Assembly (NCBI RefSeq): GCF_011046735.1
Contig: NZ_CP049258.1
Location: 4,730,001-4,794,000 of the forward strand
From: Nordella sp. HKS 07
Lineage (GTDB): Bacteria; Pseudomonadota; Alphaproteobacteria; Rhizobiales; Aestuariivirgaceae
Length of the DNA: 64,000 bases
Reading direction: 5' to 3'
Part shown: positions 50,809-61,598 of the stretch, piece after piece
Numbering within the stretch: position 1 is the first letter of the stretch
Layout of the letters: each line of letters starts with the position of its first letter
Made by a program: the position numbers and the translations under genes
Notes under the pieces: generated by a model
Databases searched by the model: none
What the model was told of the DNA's origin: nothing
What the model saw: only the letters and a program-made list of their open reading frames with translations

Positions 50809-52191
50809 ATGACCCAGCATTTCAAGCCCAACTCCGTCGCCGGGCGCGATGTCGCCACCCATCTTCATTCGCAGACCAACCCCAAGCGCTTCGAGGAGCA
50901 GGGTCCGCTGATCGTGACGCGCGGCGAGGGCATTCATGTCTTCGACGATGCCGGCAAGTCCTATATCGACGCCATGGCGGGCCTGTGGTGCGCCTCTCTC
51001 GGCTTCAACAATGCGCGCCTCGCGGCGGCGGCCAACCGGCAATATGCCGAGCTCGGCTTCTATCACACCTTCTTCAACCGCACCCACGAGCCGGCGACCA
51101 ATCTCGCCGAGACGCTGGTCGCTCTCACCGGCATGAAGGGCGGCAAGGCCTATTTCGCGACCTCGGGCTCGGAGGCCAATGAGACCATGGTGAAGCTCGC
51201 CTGGGTCTATCACACGGTGCGCGGCAAGCCGACCAAACGCAAGGTGATCGCCCGTGATCGCGCCTTCCATGGCTCTACCATCGCGGCGGCCTCGATGTGC
51301 GGGCTCACTTTCATGCATCGCGAGTTCGGGCTGCCTATTCCGGGCTTTCTGCATACGCTCTGTCCCGATCCCTATCGTGGCATGCTGGCGGGCGAGAACG
51401 AGGAGCAGTTCGCCGACCGGCTGGCGCTCGAGCTCGAGAGACTGATCTTGCGCGAAGGCCCCGACACGGTCGCCGCCTTCATCGCCGAGCCGATCAATGC
51501 CGGTGGCGGCATCATCGTGCCGCCTTCATCCTATTTCGCCAAGGTCCAGGCGGTGCTCGACAAATACGGCGTCCTCTGCCTCGACGACGAGATCGTCTGC
51601 GGCTTCGGCCGCACCGGTAACTGGTTCGGCAAGGAGACGGTCGGCATGCGTCCGCACATGATGGCGCTCGCCAAGGGGCTGTCGTCCTCCTATTTCCCGA
51701 TCTCGGCCGTCGTGCTCGCGCCCGAGATCTATGATGCGGTCAACAGCTTCAACAAACAGGGCGGCTCCTTCGGCCATGGCTTCACCAATTCTGGCCATCC
51801 GGTCGGCGTCGCCGTGGCGCTCGAGACGATCAAGATCTATGAGGAGATGAATGTCGTCGAGCATGTGCGCAAGATGGGCGCGCGACTGAAAGGCCATTTC
51901 GAAGCGATGGCGCAGCGCTACGCGATGATCGGCGATGTCCGCGGCTCTGGCCTCATGCTCGGCATCGAGCTCGTCGCCGATCGTGCGACGCGCACACCAT
52001 TCGATCCCGCGCTGCAGGTGGGCCTCACCTTCGACCAGATCGCCTATGAGCATGGACTGATCGGCCGCTGCATGGGCGACACGCTCGGCTTCTCGCCGCC
52101 TTTGATCGTCACCGAGAAGGATGTCGATCAGATCGCCGAGCGCTGCGAGACGAGTCTCAAGGTGCTCGAAGGCAGGCTCACGCGGAAATAG
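50809..52191 (+). CDS. Class III aminotransferase (omega-amino acid/polyamine:pyruvate type)
   Basis: 460 residues, fold-type I PLP enzyme. TSGSEANETMVKLAWVYH is the cofactor phosphate region; FHGSTIAAASMCG follows; CLDDEIVCGFGRTGNWFG holds the PLP-ring Asp; Lys289 in ALAKGLSSSY is the Schiff-base residue. This group moves amino groups from terminal amines (putrescine, beta-alanine, GABA, taurine) to pyruvate. It is 22 bases after the ABC ATPase gene, so the imported compound probably carries an amino group or is aminated later. Taurine:pyruvate aminotransferase activity would complete the Xsc pathway but nothing specific in the sequence shows it. Confidence 0.87.
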   Translation: MTQHFKPNSVAGRDVATHLHSQTNPKRFEEQGPLIVTRGEGIHVFDDAGKSYIDAMAGLWCASLGFNNARLAAAANRQYAELGFYHTFFNRTHEPATNLAETLVALTGMKGGKAYFATSGSEANETMVKLAWVYHTVRGKPTKRKVIARDRAFHGSTIAAASMCGLTFMHREFGLPIPGFLHTLCPDPYRGMLAGENEEQFADRLALELERLILREGPDTVAAFIAEPINAGGGIIVPPSSYFAKVQAVLDKYGVLCLDDEIVCGFGRTGNWFGKETVGMRPHMMALAKGLSSSYFPISAVVLAPEIYDAVNSFNKQGGSFGHGFTNSGHPVGVAVALETIKIYEEMNVVEHVRKMGARLKGHFEAMAQRYAMIGDVRGSGLMLGIELVADRATRTPFDPALQVGLTFDQIAYEHGLIGRCMGDTLGFSPPLIVTEKDVDQIAERCETSLKVLEGRLTRK

Positions 52192-52268
52192 ACTCACAGT
52201 TCGGTGAGTTGGGAACTTCTGCCGCGTCTCATATCTTTTCGAAAAGCGAATCTTGCGGAGAGATGGGA

Positions 52269-53399
52269 ATGCGTCTTGTCGTTGCGTTAATATTGGGCTT
52301 GCTGAGTGCCGGACCTGCCGTCGCGGCGACATTCGGCACAGAGAAGGGCGATATTGCCGTCGATGTCATTGCCGACAGGCTGGTTCGGCCCTGGGCCATC
52401 GACTTCCTGCCCGACGGGCGGATGATCATTACCGAGCGTGGCGGCCGCATGCGGCTCGTCACGGCCGATGGCAAAAAGAGCGGCGCGATCAAGGGCGTTC
52501 CCGGCGTCGATGTCGGCGGGCAGGGGGGCCTGCTCGATGTCGCAGTGCATCCGGACTTCGCGCGGAACAGGCTCATCTATTGGAGCTTCTCTGAAGCCGG
52601 CAAGAGTGGCAATTCGACCGCCGTGGCGCGCGGCAGATTGAACGCGGACGGGACGGCGCTCGATGGCGTGAAGGTGATCTTCTCGCAGCAGCCGAAAGTG
52701 CGCAGCAATCTTCATTTCGGCAGCCGTCTCGTCTTCGACGGCAAGGGCCATCTTTTCGTGACGCTGGGCGATCGGTCGGCCGAGAAATTCCGCGGCCAGG
52801 CGCAGGATCTGGGCTCGCATGTGGGCAAGATCGTCCGCCTGATGGAAGACGGCTCGGTGCCGAAGGACAATCCCTTCGTCGGCAAGGAAGGGGCACTGCC
52901 CGAGATCTGGTCCTATGGCCATCGCAATGCGCAGGCCGCCGCCATCAATCCGGCGACCGGTGCTTTGTGGGAGATCGAGCATGGACCCCGTGGCGGCGAT
53001 GAGATCAACGTGCCCGAGCCGGCCAGGAACTACGGCTGGCCGATCGTCTCCTATGGCGTGAATTATTCCGGCAAGCCGGTCGGCGGCGGCAAGCGCGAGA
53101 TGCCCGGCATGGAGAACCCCATCTATCAATGGACGCCGGTCATCGCGCCCTCGGGCATGACCTTCTACACGGGCGACCTCTTTCCCGCCTGGAAAGGCAA
53201 TCTGTTCGTCGGGGGCCTCAGGGCGCGGGCCCTGGTCAGGCTCGAGCTCGATGGTGCCAAGGTCACGCATGAGGAGCGGCTTCTGCGCGAGGTGGGGTTG
53301 CGCATCCGCGATGTGGCGCAAGGGCCCGACGGCGCGCTTTATGTCGTGACCGACGAGAACGACGGCCAGATCCTCAGGCTTTCTCCTGCGGAACCTTGA
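52269..53399 (+). CDS. PQQ-dependent soluble aldose sugar dehydrogenase-like protein
   Basis: 376 residues from ATG 52269, which has GGAGAG at good spacing; the ATG at 52263 is nearly on top of it. A signal peptide (LVVALILGLLSAGPAVAA) leads to the periplasm. A six-bladed propeller of the YliI/GDH-B class follows: RPWAIDFLPDGRMIITERGG (20 residues), GGQGGLLDVAVHPDF, LHFGSRLVFDGKGHLFVTLG, SYGHRNAQ, EHGPRGGDEINV and NYGWPIVSYG. These contain the catalytic His and PQQ/Ca ligands of the family. It would oxidise an aldose and pass electrons on. It trails the sugar ABC operon by 77 bases, in keeping with a sugar role. Confidence 0.87.
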   Translation: MRLVVALILGLLSAGPAVAATFGTEKGDIAVDVIADRLVRPWAIDFLPDGRMIITERGGRMRLVTADGKKSGAIKGVPGVDVGGQGGLLDVAVHPDFARNRLIYWSFSEAGKSGNSTAVARGRLNADGTALDGVKVIFSQQPKVRSNLHFGSRLVFDGKGHLFVTLGDRSAEKFRGQAQDLGSHVGKIVRLMEDGSVPKDNPFVGKEGALPEIWSYGHRNAQAAAINPATGALWEIEHGPRGGDEINVPEPARNYGWPIVSYGVNYSGKPVGGGKREMPGMENPIYQWTPVIAPSGMTFYTGDLFPAWKGNLFVGGLRARALVRLELDGAKVTHEERLLREVGLRIRDVAQGPDGALYVVTDENDGQILRLSPAEP

Positions 53400-53418
53400 T
53401 CATCGGCACGCCCGACTT

Positions 53419-54693
53419 TCAGCCCTTGATTTGATCGAGCGCGGCGATGAAGCCGTCCACTTCCGCCACCGTGTTGTAATGGGCGAGTCCGACACGCAGC
53501 ACGCCGCCCTTGTCCATGAGGCCCATGCGGGTGACGGGCTCGACGGCGTAATTGTGACCCGACCAGACAAAGATATTGCGGGCGGCGAAAGCCTTGGCGA
53601 GCGACTGCGGCGTATGGCCTTCGAGGGTGAAGGAGACCGTCGGCACGCGGCGATGCACGGCATTGGGAGAGGTGATGCCGCGGATCTCGAGGCCTTTGAC
53701 CCGTGAAATTCCGGCGATGAGCCGGTTGCACAATTGATGCTCCCAGTCGGTGAAGACGTCGAAGGCGCGGTGGATGGCGGCACCCCGCTCCGACATATGG
53801 GCATAGGTCTTGCCTGAGGCACCGGGGCTGCCGCCATGGCTCGCGAGATATTCGATGGAGCCGAACGTGCCGGCCATGCCTTCATGGCTGAGCGTGCCGG
53901 TCTCGAATTTATGCGGCAGGTCGTTGCCGGCCGGGCGGACCTTGTAGCTGAAGGTCTCATCCAGCAGTGCCTCGCGGCCCCACAGGATGCCCTGATGCGG
54001 GCCGAAGAATTTGTAGGCCGAGGAGACCAGGAAGTCGCAGCCGAGATCGCGCACGTCGATGCCGCAATGGGGGGCCAGCTGCACCGCATCGACATAGAAA
54101 AGGGCGCCCGCCTCGCGCGCCTGCTTGGCGAAGTGCTTCACATCGTTGATCGTGCCGGTGCAGTTCGACGCGAACCCCATGGCGACGAGTTTTGTTTTTG
54201 GACTCAGCACCTTGGTGAGGGCGTCGTCGGCGAATTCGTAGGTTTCGGGATCGAAATCCATCCAGCGCACGGTGAGGCCGCGGTCCTCGGCCAGCAGCAG
54301 CCATGGCGCCACATTGGCGTCGTGGTCCATGCGTGACAGGACGATTTCGTCACCGGTGCTGAAACGCTTGCCCAGGCAGCGCGACATATGCAGCGTCAAT
54401 GTCGTCATATTCTGGCCGAAGACGATCTCGCGCGCCGAATTGGCGTGGTAAAAATCGGCCATGGCCTGATGAGCCTCGTTCACCAATTCGTCGGCAGCGA
54501 CCGTGGTGGTGAAATAGCCGCCGAGATTGGCGTTTTTGTTCACCATCGCCTCGAGCGTGCGGTCGATCACCTGCTGCGGCACCTGGGTGCCGGCGGGATT
54601 GTCGAAATAGACGCGTGGCTTGTCGCCATCCGTGAGCGACAGGGAAGGAAACTGCGCGCGCAGCGTGTCGAGGGAGAAGGCAGGTGTGGTCAT
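53419..54693 (-). CDS. Cysteine desulfurase-like class V PLP enzyme
   Basis: 424 residues from ATG 54693; the frame extends to 54795 but the first 34 codons look untranslated. It matches the cysteine desulfurase-like group (TIGR01976 type): VYFDNPAGTQVPQQVID, FGQNMTTLTLHMSR, RMDHDANVAPW, DAVQLAPHCGIDV, the PLP Lys in SSAYKFFGPHQG and HNYAVEPV near the end. It may act as a C-S lyase or selenocysteine/cysteine sulfinate type enzyme; no Fe-S assembly genes are adjacent. Convergent with the sugar dehydrogenase gene, divergent from the corrinoid gene. Confidence 0.85.
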   Translation of the reverse strand: MTTPAFSLDTLRAQFPSLSLTDGDKPRVYFDNPAGTQVPQQVIDRTLEAMVNKNANLGGYFTTTVAADELVNEAHQAMADFYHANSAREIVFGQNMTTLTLHMSRCLGKRFSTGDEIVLSRMDHDANVAPWLLLAEDRGLTVRWMDFDPETYEFADDALTKVLSPKTKLVAMGFASNCTGTINDVKHFAKQAREAGALFYVDAVQLAPHCGIDVRDLGCDFLVSSAYKFFGPHQGILWGREALLDETFSYKVRPAGNDLPHKFETGTLSHEGMAGTFGSIEYLASHGGSPGASGKTYAHMSERGAAIHRAFDVFTDWEHQLCNRLIAGISRVKGLEIRGITSPNAVHRRVPTVSFTLEGHTPQSLAKAFAARNIFVWSGHNYAVEPVTRMGLMDKGGVLRVGLAHYNTVAEVDGFIAALDQIKG

Positions 54694-54849
54694 GGTGAGG
54701 GCCTGGGCTGGGAGGGGCCCCTCGCATAGCACCGCCCGGCGGCTTGTTCCATAGATCACGGAGAGTGGTCGGTTTCCGTCCTCCTCCCGTCGCACCTGAC
54801 GGGGAATAACCCTTGCGCCGCGCTAATTTAGCCGTCAGAAGAGCGGCTG

Positions 54850-54897
54850 GAGCGCTTCCGGTCAAAGTTGCTCGACTTTGGCGGCAGGCAAGCGCTT
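54850..54897. repeat. Small imperfect palindrome before the corrinoid gene
   Basis: GAGCGCTTCC...GCAAGCGCTTC outer arms enclose GTCAAAGT/ACTTTGGC inner arms. It resembles part of the R2 element (shared CAAAGT...ACTTTGGCG core) and lies in the divergent 54694-54925 region. Confidence 0.5.
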
Positions 54898-54925
54898 CAG
54901 GTACGTCCTTGCCGGGAGATTGAGA

Positions 54926-55630
54926 ATGAGCGACGAAGGCGAACTTGACCTCAGATCCTTGAATGACGAGGAACTGACCCAACAGATCCATGACGACCTC
55001 TATGACGGCCTTAAGGAAGAGGTCGAAGAGGGCGTGAATATCCTGCTGGAGCGCGGCTGGACCCCGTACAAGGTCCTGACCGAGGCCCTGGTCGAGGGCA
55101 TGCGCATTGTCGGCATCGATTTCCGCGACGGAATTCTGTTCGTTCCGGAAGTGCTTCTCGCCGCCAATTCGATGAAGGCTGGCATGTTCATCCTGCGCCC
55201 GCTGCTCGCCGAGACCGGCGCACCGCGGCTCGGCAAGATGGTGATCGGCACCGTCAAGGGCGACATCCACGACATCGGCAAGAACCTCGTCGCCATGATG
55301 ATGGAAGGCGCGGGTTTCGAGGTGATCAATATCGGCATCAACAACCCGGTCGAGAAATATCTCGATGCGATCGCCGAGCATCAGCCCGATATCCTCGGCA
55401 TGTCGGCGCTGCTCACCACCACCATGCCCTATATGAAGGTGGTCATCGACACGCTGAAGGAAAAAGGCATGCGCGACGACTATATCGTGCTTGTCGGGGG
55501 GGCGCCCCTGAACGAGGAGTTCGCCAAGGCCGTCGGCGCCGATGCCTATTGCCGCGACGCAGCGGTGGCGGTGGAGACGGCGAAGGAATTCATGAAGCGC
55601 AAGCACAATGTGGTAGCGGCGTCGGCGTGA
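54926..55630 (+). CDS. Corrinoid protein (MttC/MtbC-like methyl carrier)
   Basis: 234 residues from ATG 54926 (GGGAG upstream). A helical methionine-synthase-like cap (about 15-95) precedes a B12-binding Rossmann domain (about 103-225) with the cobalt-ligand motif GDIHDIGKN (His115), GMSALLTTT and VGGAPLNEEFAKAVGADAY. It carries a methyl group on cobalt from a substrate-specific methyltransferase (for methylamines, glycine betaine and the like) to an acceptor. No MttB/MtgB-type methyltransferase or activator gene is next to it; only a DUF1638 gene follows after an R1 repeat. Confidence 0.92.
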   Translation: MSDEGELDLRSLNDEELTQQIHDDLYDGLKEEVEEGVNILLERGWTPYKVLTEALVEGMRIVGIDFRDGILFVPEVLLAANSMKAGMFILRPLLAETGAPRLGKMVIGTVKGDIHDIGKNLVAMMMEGAGFEVINIGINNPVEKYLDAIAEHQPDILGMSALLTTTMPYMKVVIDTLKEKGMRDDYIVLVGGAPLNEEFAKAVGADAYCRDAAVAVETAKEFMKRKHNVVAASA

Positions 55631-55635
55631 TCGCT

Positions 55636-55746
55636 AGATCACGATGAGTTTGAATTGTAACAATCCAAACTCATAAACGTGACCGCTCTATAGTTAGCGC
55701 GGGATTCTTGCGAAAAACCGGTGCCCACTTTTTCGCATCCCGCGCT
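55636..55746. repeat. Dispersed palindromic repeat R1, copy 3
   Basis: AGATCACGATGAGTTTG...CAATCCAAACTCATAAACGTGA, then GCGCGGGATTCTTGCG...CGCATCCCGCGCT. Same orientation as 27813-27925. It lies 5 bases after the corrinoid gene stop, inside a likely two-gene operon. Confidence 0.85.
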
Positions 55747-55781
55747 GGATGCTCCGGGGAGGCCGGGGCAAGGATCTGTCC

Positions 55782-56417
55782 ATGACACTCGTCAATGTCA
55801 AACCTTCCGAGGAGTTCGAGTTCCTGAACGGTCAGGGCCATGTGCTTCTGATCGCCTGCGGGGCTTTGGCGCGCGAGATCGTCGACCTGATCGAGGTCAA
55901 TCGCTGGAAGGCCTTCGACGTCGCCTGCCTGCCGGCCAAGTGGCACAATACACCGCAATTCATCGTGCCGGGCGTCCGGGAGAAGATCCAGGCGAGCAAG
56001 GAGCACTACAAGTCCATTTTCGTCCTCTATGGCGACTGCGGCACCGGCGGCATGCTCGACAAGATGCTGGCGGAGGAGGGCGTCGAACGCATTCCGGGAC
56101 CGCATTGCTATGCCTTCTTTTCCGGCAACGAAGCCTTCAAGGCGAAAGAGGATGAGGACATCACCTCCTTCTTCCTCACTGATTATCTGGCGCGCCATTT
56201 CGACAAGCTGATCTGGAGCGGCATGGGCCTCGACCGGCATCCAGAACTGCTGCCCATGTATTTCGGCAACTACAAGAAGATCGTCTATATCGCCCAGACG
56301 CGCGACGAGGACCTGGCGCGCCGCGCCATGGCGGCCGCCAAGCGCCTCGGTCTCGACTACGAATATCGCTATGTCGGCTATGGCGAACTGGCCGATGAGA
56401 TGAAGCAGCGGGCGTAG
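55782..56417 (+). CDS. DUF1638 family protein
   Basis: 211 residues from ATG 55782. The family pattern is visible: LLIACGALAREI, LPAKWHNTP, ILYGDCGTGG-type YGDCGTGGMLD, CYAFFSGNEAF and FFLTDYLARHFDKLIW (Cys-containing motifs near residues 25, 81 and 96). Function is unproven; the family is typically encoded beside corrinoid proteins and B12-dependent methyltransferases, as here, so a role in corrinoid methyl transfer or cofactor reactivation is a fair inference. GCAAGGA precedes the ATG. Confidence 0.88.
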   Translation: MTLVNVKPSEEFEFLNGQGHVLLIACGALAREIVDLIEVNRWKAFDVACLPAKWHNTPQFIVPGVREKIQASKEHYKSIFVLYGDCGTGGMLDKMLAEEGVERIPGPHCYAFFSGNEAFKAKEDEDITSFFLTDYLARHFDKLIWSGMGLDRHPELLPMYFGNYKKIVYIAQTRDEDLARRAMAAAKRLGLDYEYRYVGYGELADEMKQRA

Positions 56418-56466
56418 GTCATATCCCTAACCGTTCAAGCGAAGTGCAAGACTGTGAGCGAAGCCT

Positions 56467-56490
56467 CCTTCTCCCGCAAGCGGGAGAAGG
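56467..56490. terminator. Palindrome between convergent genes, possible bidirectional terminator
   Basis: CCTTCTCCCGC-AA-GCGGGAGAAGG has perfect 11-base arms between the stops at 56417 and 56512. It is a widespread Rhizobiales intergenic palindrome. It has no T run on the plus strand, so true termination is uncertain. Confidence 0.6.
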
Positions 56491-56511
56491 GGAAAATTCG
56501 TATGAGCTCCC

Positions 56512-58445
<1,934 letters not shown>

Positions 58446-58502
58446 GGTTGTTTCCTCTGAGCTGAGCGCTAGTGCGCAACGGGGGGCAACTTGATCCCAA
58501 AC

Positions 58503-58626
58503 TCTCACCCTGAGGTGCGACCCCGGCCTTGAGCCGGGGGAGCCTCGAAGGGTGTGCTTCAACCTCGTCGCTCTTTCCTCATTGATGCTTCGAGGCCCGG
58601 CTGCGCCGGGCACCTCAGCATGAGGA
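58503..58626. repeat. Dispersed palindromic repeat R3, copy 3
   Basis: Begins CTCACCCTGAGGTGCGACC and ends GGCACCTCAGCATGAGG; same orientation as copy 1 at 7179-7290. It occupies most of the 207-base gap between the lactonase stop and the transaminase start. Confidence 0.85.
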
Positions 58627-58652
58627 TGTTGGGAGAAGTGCTTCATTGCCAT

Positions 58653-59519
<867 letters not shown>

Positions 59520-59529
59520 TCATTTCTCC

Positions 59530-59574
59530 GCATCGGATCATCCGAAAACCGCTTCGCACTTTTCGGTCCGATGC
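59530..59574 (-). repeat. Dispersed palindromic repeat R4, copy 2
   Basis: Directly abuts the permease stop codon at 59575. Same nested hairpin as 47892-47938. It separates the transporter genes from the catabolic genes and could stabilise the 3' end of the transporter message. Confidence 0.85.
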
Positions 59575-60510
59575 TCACCGCGCGCCCCGCACATAGGGAA
59601 TGCCGAGCGCCGCCGGCAGATGGGCGTTGCGGCCGAAGATGATGAGCACCGCCATCACCGCTGCGAAGGGGATCATCTGGATGACATCGGTCGGCACATT
59701 GACGCCCGCGACCTGAAGTGCGGTGGTGAGCGACAGACAGGCGCCGAAGATCGCCGCTCCGCCGAGCACCCAGAAGGGCCGCCCGCGCGCCAGCATGGCG
59801 AGCACGATGCTGATGAAGCCGGCGCCATTGGTCATGAAAGGCACGAACAGACCGGCGCCCACCTGGGCGAGGAAGGCGCCGCCGAGCCCCGCCAGCGCGC
59901 CCGCCGTCAGGACCGCGGCGGTGCGAATGCGCGTGACGTCGACGCCGGTGACGTCGAGCGCCGCGGGCTTGTCGCCGGCCGCTTGCAGATAGAGCCCGAG
60001 ATTGGTGCGGCGATAGGCGAAGCTCATCACCAGCACCAGCAGAACGGCCAGATAGACGATGACCGGCCGGTCGAAGAAGGCGGGACCGATGACAGGAATG
60101 TCAGCAAGGCCCGGAATGCGCAATGTCTCGACTGCCGGCAGGCGCGGATATGTGCGGCCGAAGAGATTGTAGTGGAGAAGCGCCGTGATGCCCTCGAAGC
60201 CGAGGGTCAGGCCGATGCCGATGACGATCTGATTGAGGCCAAGCCGCACGCAAAGAAGCGCCATAAGCAGCGCGACGCCGAGGCCGCCGAGTGCGCCCGC
60301 GACGAAACCCCAGGCGATCGACTCGCTTGCATAGGCCACGAAGAAGCCGGTAAAGGCGCCGGTGAGCATCATGCCTTCGATGCCGACATTGAGGACGCCG
60401 GCCTTTTCCGACATCTGCTCGCCGAGCCCGGCGAGGAGCAGGGGGATGCCGGCGGTGACCGCCCCGCTGATGAGCGCGGTGAGGAAGGCAGTGGTGAGGA
60501 GGGCGTCCAT
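59575..60510 (-). CDS. BMP/CUT2-type ABC transporter permease (second subunit)
   Basis: 311 residues from ATG 60510; the reading frame continues upstream to 61650, but that part is the shadow of the other permease gene. About eight transmembrane segments, with the BPD_transp_2 family features LLAGLGEQMSEKAGVLNVGI (20 residues), EGMMLTGAF and an LRAAGDKP-like YLQAAGDKPAALDVTGVDV loop. Its ATG overlaps the stop of the preceding permease gene (TGATG). Confidence 0.92.
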   Translation of the reverse strand: MDALLTTAFLTALISGAVTAGIPLLLAGLGEQMSEKAGVLNVGIEGMMLTGAFTGFFVAYASESIAWGFVAGALGGLGVALLMALLCVRLGLNQIVIGIGLTLGFEGITALLHYNLFGRTYPRLPAVETLRIPGLADIPVIGPAFFDRPVIVYLAVLLVLVMSFAYRRTNLGLYLQAAGDKPAALDVTGVDVTRIRTAAVLTAGALAGLGGAFLAQVGAGLFVPFMTNGAGFISIVLAMLARGRPFWVLGGAAIFGACLSLTTALQVAGVNVPTDVIQMIPFAAVMAVLIIFGRNAHLPAALGIPYVRGAR

Positions 60511-61598
60511 CAGCTTTTCTCCCGGGCGCGCCGCCGCTGGTCGAGCCATTCGGCGAGCGCCAGCAGGATGAACATCGTGGCGACGAGGATCAGCGTGAAA
60601 TGCTGCGGCACGCCGATGCGCCGTGCCGCGCTCTCGCCGCCGATCTCGAGCACGGCGTAGAAGAACACAAAGGCGATGGCCGCGTAGCCGTTGAAGCGGG
60701 CGAGGAACACGAGCGGCACGACGGCCAGCGCATAGGCTGGATTCCAGTCGGCGCGCACATTGCCGAAGACGCCGACAATGTCGACCGCGCCGCCGAGCCC
60801 GGCCAGCGCCCCCGAGAGGCAGAACACGGCGACGGTCAGCAGCGGCACCGGCAGGCCGGCATGCAGTGCCGCCTTGGGATTGGCACCCACCACGCGCAGC
60901 CTGAGGCCAAAAGCGGTGCGCGTCATGACGACATGAACTGCGATCACCGCCGCAAGGCCGATGAGAAGGCCGCTCGTGATCGTGGTGCCAGAGATCCAGG
61001 GCAGGCGGTCTTCGACGGGCAAGGTGCGCGTCTGCGGCACAGTGGTGGCGGGATCGAGGAAAGCGAGCTTGACCAGGACATTGGCGAGCGAGGTGCCGAG
61101 GAAAGTCATCATCAAGGTCGTGATGATCTCGTTGACGCCCTGATAGGCGCGCAGCAGGGCCGGGACGAGCGCCCACAAGGCGCCCACCAGCATGGCGAGC
61201 ACCATGCAGGCGATGAGCGTGACCCAGTCGGGCATTACGGTGATGAGCGCCGGCGCCAGCGCCGCGGCCATCACGGCGCCGAGCAGGAATTGCCCGTCGC
61301 CGCCCAGATTCCAGATGCCGGCCCTGAAGGCGATGATGAGGCTCGCGGCATGGAGCAGGAGCGGCGCCATGCGCGTGAGCGTCTGCTGCAGGCCCTGGGC
61401 GGAGAACACACCGCGCTCGGCGACATAGAGATAATAGGCCAGGGGATCGTGGCCGGCGATGAGGAGGGCCAGAGCGCAGAGGAGGAAGGCGGCGAGGATC
61501 GGGCCGAGCGTGACCACCGCAAGGCTGGTCCAGGCGTCGAGGCCGAAGCGCGGTTTCGCAAGTCGTGTGGTGCGCAGTGCCTGCATGTCGTCGGTCAT
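60510..61598 (-). CDS. BMP/CUT2-type ABC transporter permease (first subunit)
   Basis: 362 residues, about nine transmembrane segments; AFRAGIWNLGGDGQFLLGA and GVNEIITTLMM are typical of this permease family (YufP/nucleoside-importer class). RLRVVGANPKAALHAGL is the coupling loop. It overlaps the ATPase gene by ATGA and the next permease gene by one base. Confidence 0.92.
   Translation of the reverse strand: MTDDMQALRTTRLAKPRFGLDAWTSLAVVTLGPILAAFLLCALALLIAGHDPLAYYLYVAERGVFSAQGLQQTLTRMAPLLLHAASLIIAFRAGIWNLGGDGQFLLGAVMAAALAPALITVMPDWVTLIACMVLAMLVGALWALVPALLRAYQGVNEIITTLMMTFLGTSLANVLVKLAFLDPATTVPQTRTLPVEDRLPWISGTTITSGLLIGLAAVIAVHVVMTRTAFGLRLRVVGANPKAALHAGLPVPLLTVAVFCLSGALAGLGGAVDIVGVFGNVRADWNPAYALAVVPLVFLARFNGYAAIAFVFFYAVLEIGGESAARRIGVPQHFTLILVATMFILLALAEWLDQRRRAREKS

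Noticed and set aside
50809-52191. Calling the class III aminotransferase taurine:pyruvate aminotransferase
   Set aside because: It would fit xsc and ald, but the gene belongs to a sugar-type ABC operon far from xsc and no sequence feature that I can read singles out taurine as substrate.
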